From assembly GCF_042731755.1 (NCBI RefSeq), contig NZ_JBHWLR010000003.1, positions 186,001-250,000 of the forward strand: DNA of 64,000 nt, written 5' to 3'. The notes below the pieces were generated by a model. The model was not told the origin of the DNA, ran no database searches, and worked only from the letters and a program-made list of their open reading frames with translations. Below are positions 59,496-64,000 of this stretch, piece after piece; positions within the stretch are counted from its first letter, which is position 1; every line of letters starts with the position of its first letter. This DNA comes from Promicromonospora sp042731755 (GTDB taxonomy: Bacteria; Actinomycetota; Actinomycetes; Actinomycetales; Cellulomonadaceae). The translations under genes and the position numbers were made by a program.

Positions 59496-60551
59496 TCAGC
59501 CCCGCGGGTCCCGGAGCAGCTCGGCCCGGGGCGCGGCGGTCGAGTCCCGGACGACGAACGTGGTGGCGATCTCGATGTGGTGGGAGTCGACGGGCCTGCC
59601 CTCGTGCAGCTGCTGCACGGTGTGCAGGGCCCGGCGGCCGATCTCCTCCAGCGGCTGCCGGACGGCGGTCAGCGGTGGGTTGGCCCACGACGCGAGCGGT
59701 GTGTCGTCGTAGGCCACGAGGCTGACGTCGTCCGGGACCCGCAGACGGGCGCGCCGGGCCGCCTCCAGCACCCCCATCGCCTGCGCGTCGCTGCCCGCGA
59801 AGACCGCGGTGGGCGGGTCCGGGCGCTGGAACCACCGCTCCGCGACCTGGACGGCCTGGTCGTGGTCGAAGCGGATCGGACGGACCAGGTCGGGTTCGAC
59901 CTCCACGCCCTGCTGCCGGCAGTACGTGATGAAGCCGTCCAGGCGCGCGACGGCGCTGAGGGACTCCGCCGGTCCGGCCACCACCGCGATGTGCCGGTGC
60001 CCGAGCCGGACCAGGTGCTCCGCCGCGCTCCGCCCGCCGAGCCAGTTCGTGGACCCCACGGAGACCACGCCCTCCTCGGTGACGTCGAGCGGGTCGATCA
60101 CCACGAGCGGGACGCGGGCCCGGGCGAGGCTCGCGTAGACGTCCGGACCGAGCCCGGAGGTCAGCACGATCGCACCCACCCGCTCGGCGGCGGCGAGCCG
60201 CTGGGCCCAGGCGGCGCTCGACTCCGGCACCCCGTTCGCGGACCTGCGGCGCACCCGCCCGACGACGACCTCCAGCCCCAGCTCCTCGGCCGCGAGCACC
60301 ACGCCGCGCAGGATCTGCGACGCGTAGGTGGTGTCCAGGGTGTCGACCATGAGCTCGACGGTGTGCGCCGTGGTGGTCCGGGACGGCCCCCGGTACCCGA
60401 GCGCGGTGATCGCCGTCTCGACCCGTTCCCGGGTGTCCTCGGCGACGTCCGGTCGCCCGTTCACGACCTTCGAGGCCGTGGCGGTGGACACCCCCGCGTG
60501 CGCGGCCACGGCCGAGAGGTTGGGACGTGCCGGCCCGGTCTTCTTCGTCAA
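59496..60551 (-). CDS. LacI-family transcriptional repressor
   Basis: 351 residues. HTH and hinge: NLSAVAAHAGVSTATASKVVNG then RPDVAEDTRERVETAITALGYRG. The periplasmic-binding-protein-like domain begins HTVELMVDTLDTTYASQI and includes FAGSDAQAMGVLEAARRARLRVPDDVSLVAYDD. It should respond to a sugar or sugar phosphate of the cluster. A palindrome CGAAAGTTTTCG lies 150 bp upstream of its start. Confidence 0.93.
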   Translation of the reverse strand: MTKKTGPARPNLSAVAAHAGVSTATASKVVNGRPDVAEDTRERVETAITALGYRGPSRTTTAHTVELMVDTLDTTYASQILRGVVLAAEELGLEVVVGRVRRRSANGVPESSAAWAQRLAAAERVGAIVLTSGLGPDVYASLARARVPLVVIDPLDVTEEGVVSVGSTNWLGGRSAAEHLVRLGHRHIAVVAGPAESLSAVARLDGFITYCRQQGVEVEPDLVRPIRFDHDQAVQVAERWFQRPDPPTAVFAGSDAQAMGVLEAARRARLRVPDDVSLVAYDDTPLASWANPPLTAVRQPLEEIGRRALHTVQQLHEGRPVDSHHIEIATTFVVRDSTAAPRAELLRDPRG

Positions 60552-60699
60552 GGCTGCCTCCTCGTTCCGACCGTTTTATCGCCTGTCTCCGAAAAGTACA
60601 AGATGCCCTGCCCGCGCACCGGCTCCGGGCGAGCAGGGAATCCGGCCCACTTTTCCCGGAAATCCGGGCCTGCCGCAGGGCGGGACGGGGTCGACGCTC

Positions 60700-60711
60700 C
60701 GAAAGTTTTCG
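60700..60711 (-). promoter_or_regulatory. LacI-type operator candidate CGAAAGTTTTCG
   Basis: Twelve bases with five symmetrical pairs and a GT centre, in the 195-bp gap between the GH39 and LacI genes. It resembles the CGAAA/TTTCG half-sites of many actinobacterial LacI operators. It could control lacI and the isomerase genes below. Confidence 0.4.
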
Positions 60712-60746
60712 AACCGCCGGCCCGCCCCGCACCGCCCCGCACCGCT

Positions 60747-62381
60747 CTAGCCGCGCGCCGGGGCGATCGACAGCACCGACCACGCCGGCAGCTCGAGGTC
60801 GAGGTCGAGCACCCCGTCCCCGGACACCGTGACGGTCGTGCTCCGCAGCGCGTCGGCGTTGTCCCGGAGCTCCGCCGTCTGCTCGCGGGTGAGGTTGAGC
60901 GGCTCCCCCATCCGGTGCCACGCCTCGGCCACGTTGCCGTGGTCCCAGTCGATCGACTCGACCGTGAACACGGCACCGGGCGTAAGCCCCTCGACGGTGT
61001 GCCGGACCCGCCGGACGGGACCCCGCTCCGCCAGGACGCGGGTGGCCGCGTAGGTGAGCTCGGACCCGACCCCCCGGCGGCCCATGTCGTCGGGGTAGTT
61101 GAAGAACACGGCGGAGACCTCGCGCGTCGCCGAGTCCTGCGTGATCGTCCCGTACGGCAGGGCGGCGAGGACCGTGTCGCCGAGCCGGGACAGCATCTCG
61201 AAGGCGTGGAACGTCGGCTTGTGCAGGCCCTGCTCGTTGACCGCCCCGAACCCGCCGTGGAAGGGACCGATGCCCGCGCCGCCCTCCTCGAACACGTCGG
61301 TGAACGTCCAGTACGAGACCGAGTCCGCGAGCGCCGCGCACCGCAGGTAGGCGCGCGTGATGTAGGTGGCGGCGAACAGGGTGTCGTGGATCGCGTCGCG
61401 GCTGGACGGCGAGCTCGACCACTCGGTGATGTGCAGCTCGGCGTCGGGGAACGGGCTGCCGGCGATGAGCTTGCGGAGGGCGACCAGGTCGTCGTACGTC
61501 GCGTCCACGTGGCGGCGGATGTGGCGCATCTCCCCGTTGGCCCCGAAGGCCACGTCCGTCGGGTAGAGGTGGGTGGACAGGAAGTCGACGGGTACGTCGC
61601 GCGCGGCGCACCAGTCGATGAGCTCCTCGATCCAGACGGGCCGCCAGTCGAGGGCGTCGACGTCCTCCGCCTCGGCCGTCGCGTGCTCGACGGAGCGGTC
61701 CTCCCACTCGCCCCGGTAGCGGTCGTCGGGCACGAAGACGCTCGTGGACGGTCCGCCGACCTTGAGCTCGTGGTCGATCCGCTTGATCGCCAGGGCCGTG
61801 GCCTCGTAGAGCTCGAAGTACTGGGTCCGCGTCCCGGTCCAGAAGTGGGGCACGAGGTTGGGTTCGTTCCACACCTCGAACCGCCACTGCCGGACCTCGT
61901 CGAGGCCGTACCGCTCGATCCAGTGCGTCACGGTCGCGGTGACCAGCTCGACCCACCGCGCCATGTCCTTGGGCGGGCTGCAGTGCGCCTTCCACCAGAA
62001 CAGCGTCTCGGTCTCGGTGGCCAGCTCGCGCGGCATGAAGCCGAGCTCGACGAACGGGCGCGCGCCGGTCTCCAGGATGAAGTCGAACACCTTGTCGACG
62101 TAGCTGAACGTGTGCACGGGGGTGTCGAGCGGGACGGGCGGCCCGAACCCGCCGCCGTCGTCGGCGCGGTAGACGAACATGTCGTCGTGGAACAGCCCGT
62201 GGAAGCGCACGAACCGCGCCCCCAGCCGCGTGACCGCCTCGCGGAAGTGGGCCTGCCAGTCGGCGCGCAGCGCCTCGTTGGCCCGTCCGGCGCCGACGCA
62301 CTCGTTCCAGATGTGCCGCAGCGGGACGGCGGTGGTCGCCTCGCCGTCGATCGTCAGGCCGGGGGTCGTGTGGGTGTCCAA
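60747..62381 (-). CDS. GH39-family beta-glycosidase (xylosidase-like), cytoplasmic
   Basis: 544 residues. Acid/base Glu173 in FEVWNEPNLVPHFW and nucleophile Glu320 in LHITEWSSSPSSRDA, the GH39 arrangement; HGLFHDDMFVY and KVGGPSTSVF are further family motifs. The end is a small beta-domain. No signal peptide, so it hydrolyses glycosides already imported by the neighbouring ABC system. The start is a TTG at 62381, 6 nt after AGGAG. GH39 includes beta-xylosidase and alpha-iduronidase; the released sugar here is unknown. Confidence 0.9.
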   Translation of the reverse strand: MDTHTTPGLTIDGEATTAVPLRHIWNECVGAGRANEALRADWQAHFREAVTRLGARFVRFHGLFHDDMFVYRADDGGGFGPPVPLDTPVHTFSYVDKVFDFILETGARPFVELGFMPRELATETETLFWWKAHCSPPKDMARWVELVTATVTHWIERYGLDEVRQWRFEVWNEPNLVPHFWTGTRTQYFELYEATALAIKRIDHELKVGGPSTSVFVPDDRYRGEWEDRSVEHATAEAEDVDALDWRPVWIEELIDWCAARDVPVDFLSTHLYPTDVAFGANGEMRHIRRHVDATYDDLVALRKLIAGSPFPDAELHITEWSSSPSSRDAIHDTLFAATYITRAYLRCAALADSVSYWTFTDVFEEGGAGIGPFHGGFGAVNEQGLHKPTFHAFEMLSRLGDTVLAALPYGTITQDSATREVSAVFFNYPDDMGRRGVGSELTYAATRVLAERGPVRRVRHTVEGLTPGAVFTVESIDWDHGNVAEAWHRMGEPLNLTREQTAELRDNADALRSTTVTVSGDGVLDLDLELPAWSVLSIAPARG

Positions 62382-62424
62382 GGTTCTCCTTCTGTCTTTC
62401 GCTTTACGTGGGGGCCTGACGGCG

Positions 62425-63324
62425 TCAGCCCTTGACGGCGCCGAGGCTCAGGCCGGACTGCCAGAAGCGCTGCAGCGAGATGAACGCGATGATCAGCGGG
62501 ATGATCGTGAGCAGCGACGACGTGACGACGAGGTTCTGCAGCAGCTCGCCGTTCCCGGCGGTGGAGGCCAGCTTGTTCCACTGGTTGATGCCGACGGTCA
62601 GCGGGTACCAGTCGGGGTCCTTGAGCATGATCAGCGGCAGGAAGTAGTTGTTCCAGATCGACACGAACGAGAACAGCAGCACGGTCACGGTCGCCGGGAC
62701 GAGCATGGGCAGCGCGATCTGCCAGAAGGTGCGGAACTCCCCCGCGCCGTCGATCTTCGCGGCCTCCAGCAGCCCCGTGGGGACGGCCTCCGTGGCGAAC
62801 ACCCACATGAGGTACAGCCCGAACGGGTTGAGGAACGACGGGATCAGCACCGCCCACGGCGTGTTCGTGAGGCCGAGCTGGGCGAACAGCAGGAACTGCG
62901 GGATGGCCAGGGCGATGCCCGGGACCGAGATGGCGCCGAGCACCACGAACAGGAAGACCCGTTTGCCGGTGAACTCCAGCTTGGCGAGGGCGTACCCGCC
63001 GAGCGCGGCGAGGAACGTCGAGACGACCGCCCCGACGACCACGTACAGCACCGTGTTGAGCAGCCAGCGCGTGAAGATGCCGCCGTCGTAGGTGAAGACC
63101 TCGACGATGTTGTCGAACAGCGCGAAGTGCCGGCCGAACGAGAAGCCGAAGCTGGAGACGAAGTCGGCCTGGGACTTGGTGGAGTTGATCGTGAGCCAGA
63201 TCAGCGGCACCAGGCAGTAGAGGGTGAACAGCCCCGTCAGGAAGGTCAGCGTGCCGCTCTTGCGGGGGTTGGCGAGGGTGTGCAGGCGCCCGCGGCGCGG
63301 GACACCGGCAGTGGTGGTCGTCAT
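62425..63324 (-). CDS. Sugar ABC transporter permease (MalG-like)
   Basis: 299 residues. Six-helix carbohydrate permease of the CUT1 type: LYCLVPLIWLTINSTKSQADF, the EAA loop in EAAKIDGAGEFRTFWQIALPML, and FSFVSIWNNYFLPLIML. ATG at 63324 is 17 nt after the preceding stop and follows GGAGACCCCTC. Works with the permease upstream and, presumably, a binding protein beyond the window; no ATPase is in the cluster, so a shared MsiK-type ATPase is expected. Confidence 0.93.
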   Translation of the reverse strand: MTTTTAGVPRRGRLHTLANPRKSGTLTFLTGLFTLYCLVPLIWLTINSTKSQADFVSSFGFSFGRHFALFDNIVEVFTYDGGIFTRWLLNTVLYVVVGAVVSTFLAALGGYALAKLEFTGKRVFLFVVLGAISVPGIALAIPQFLLFAQLGLTNTPWAVLIPSFLNPFGLYLMWVFATEAVPTGLLEAAKIDGAGEFRTFWQIALPMLVPATVTVLLFSFVSIWNNYFLPLIMLKDPDWYPLTVGINQWNKLASTAGNGELLQNLVVTSSLLTIIPLIIAFISLQRFWQSGLSLGAVKG

Positions 63325-63340
63325 GAGGGGTCTCCGGCTG

Positions 63341-64000
63341 CTACTGGTCGAGGGCATGGCGCATGCCCCGGATCTGGACCGCGTACGCGATGGCGATGGT
63401 GAACGCGGCCATGACGAGGGCGAGAGCGGCCGCGTAGCCCTGCTGCGAGCCCGTGAACGCGAGGTTGAACGCGTACAGGTTGGGCGTGTAGTAGGTGGTG
63501 ATGCCGCTGTTGGCCACCATCGACGGGAGGATCTGGGGCTCGTTGAAGATCTGGAACGTCCCGATGATCGAGAAGATGACGGTGATCACGAGCGAACCGC
63601 GCAACGCGGGCAGCTTGATCGCCCGGATCTTCCGGAACTCCCCCGCGCCGTCGATCGCCGCCGCCTCGTACAGCTCCTGCGGCACGGCCTTCAGGACGCT
63701 GTCGAAGATCAGCATGTTGTACCCGGTGAAGGCCCAGGTGACCATGATCCCGATCGAGATCAGCGTCGTGCTCGGCCGGAACGGGTCGATGTCGGTGCCG
63801 AGCCAGCCGTTGATGCTCCCGAAGAGCCCGTAGCGGACGCCGAGCATGAAGCCCCACATCAGGGTGGAGACGATGGCCGGCACGGCGTAGGGCAGGAAGA
63901 TGGCCACCCGCATGAACCGCATGCCGCGCAGCCGCATCGAGTCCATGGCGAGCGCCAGCACCAGGGCCAGCACGAGCATGATCGGCACCTGGATCAGCGT
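63341..64000 (-). CDS. Sugar ABC transporter permease (MalF-like), 5'-truncated by window edge
   Basis: About 220 C-terminal residues. FLPYAVPAIVSTLMWGFML, NMLIFDSVLKAVPQELYEAAAIDGAGE with the EAA motif and TYYTPNLYAFNLAFTGSQQGYAAALAL identify the CUT1 permease. The reading frame runs without a start to position 64000. First gene of the visible part of the cluster. Confidence 0.92.
   Translation of the reverse strand, partial: TLIQVPIMLVLALVLALAMDSMRLRGMRFMRVAIFLPYAVPAIVSTLMWGFMLGVRYGLFGSINGWLGTDIDPFRPSTTLISIGIMVTWAFTGYNMLIFDSVLKAVPQELYEAAAIDGAGEFRKIRAIKLPALRGSLVITVIFSIIGTFQIFNEPQILPSMVANSGITTYYTPNLYAFNLAFTGSQQGYAAALALVMAAFTIAIAYAVQIRGMRHALDQ

Noticed and set aside
58444..62301. 1285-codon minus-strand frame through the isomerase, LacI and GH39 genes
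   Set aside because: Only its last part is the true isomerase gene; the rest is read out of frame over LacI and GH39, whose motifs are in other frames.

Overview
The window is high-GC chromosomal DNA from an actinobacterium. Evidence: strong G/C third-position use, many GTG starts, ATGA-coupled genes, and two gene neighbourhoods that match Mycobacterium tuberculosis closely (dapD/dapE-LOG-folP2-DUF3117 and methyltransferase/sigE-rseA-htrA-tatB). The dual cytidine/thymidine/adenosine salvage cluster, a cytosolic GH39 enzyme and LacI-controlled sugar ABC genes suggest a Micrococcales member such as Cellulomonadaceae or Promicromonosporaceae; that family placement is inference. No rRNA, tRNA, insertion sequence, prophage or CRISPR array was recognised.

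Layout. 1-3.9 kb: the end of a BCCT compatible-solute transporter, two GNAT acetyltransferases, a gamma-glutamylcyclotransferase-fold protein and a cold-shock-domain protein. 4.2-10.5 kb: a complete peptide-type ABC importer (lipoprotein, two permeases, double ATPase); the first permease carries about six extra membrane segments. 10.5-10.75 kb: an N-gap whose flanks look like assembly noise around one very strong terminator. 10.8-22.97 kb: housekeeping genes: a membrane-anchored lysozyme-like protein, diaminopimelate synthesis (dapD, dapE), a LOG-family protein, a FolP2-type DHPS homologue, DUF3117, the sigE/anti-sigma/htrA/tatB envelope-stress group, trpS, a 2H phosphoesterase and a YihY membrane protein. 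23-26.5 kb: sdhCDAB with a CRP/GlxR-like site upstream. 26.8-39.9 kb: manC, an M20 amidohydrolase, then a nucleoside uptake and salvage region (BMP lipoprotein, ATPase, two permeases, cdd, deoA, a C39-like unknown, a small acidic protein, add, deoC).

40-55 kb is accessory in character: three alpha/beta hydrolases, a very large SARP-type ATPase regulator, a TetR regulator, an amidase preceded by a 10-codon upstream ORF, a cNMP-binding/thioredoxin-reductase-like flavoprotein, a secreted alpha/beta hydrolase, an MmyB-type regulator with a DHA2 exporter, methylglyoxal synthase, and a leaderless-type (no signal peptide) gamma-class chorismate mutase behind a 20-bp near-palindrome. 55-64 kb is a single-strand sugar catabolic cluster: ABC permeases (running off the right edge), a GH39 glycosidase, a LacI repressor, a TIM-barrel sugar-phosphate isomerase, a DhaK-DhaL kinase, an RpiB-type isomerase and a 3-hydroxyacyl-CoA-dehydrogenase-like oxidoreductase. 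The kinase plus two isomerases are the gene set expected for tetrulose (erythrulose-like) phosphate metabolism, here joined to glycoside uptake and hydrolysis; this is the best candidate for an undescribed pathway in the window.

A recurring regulatory theme is the -10 element TAGNNT (or close) placed 6-7 nt before an ATG/GTG, which predicts leaderless mRNAs for about ten genes.
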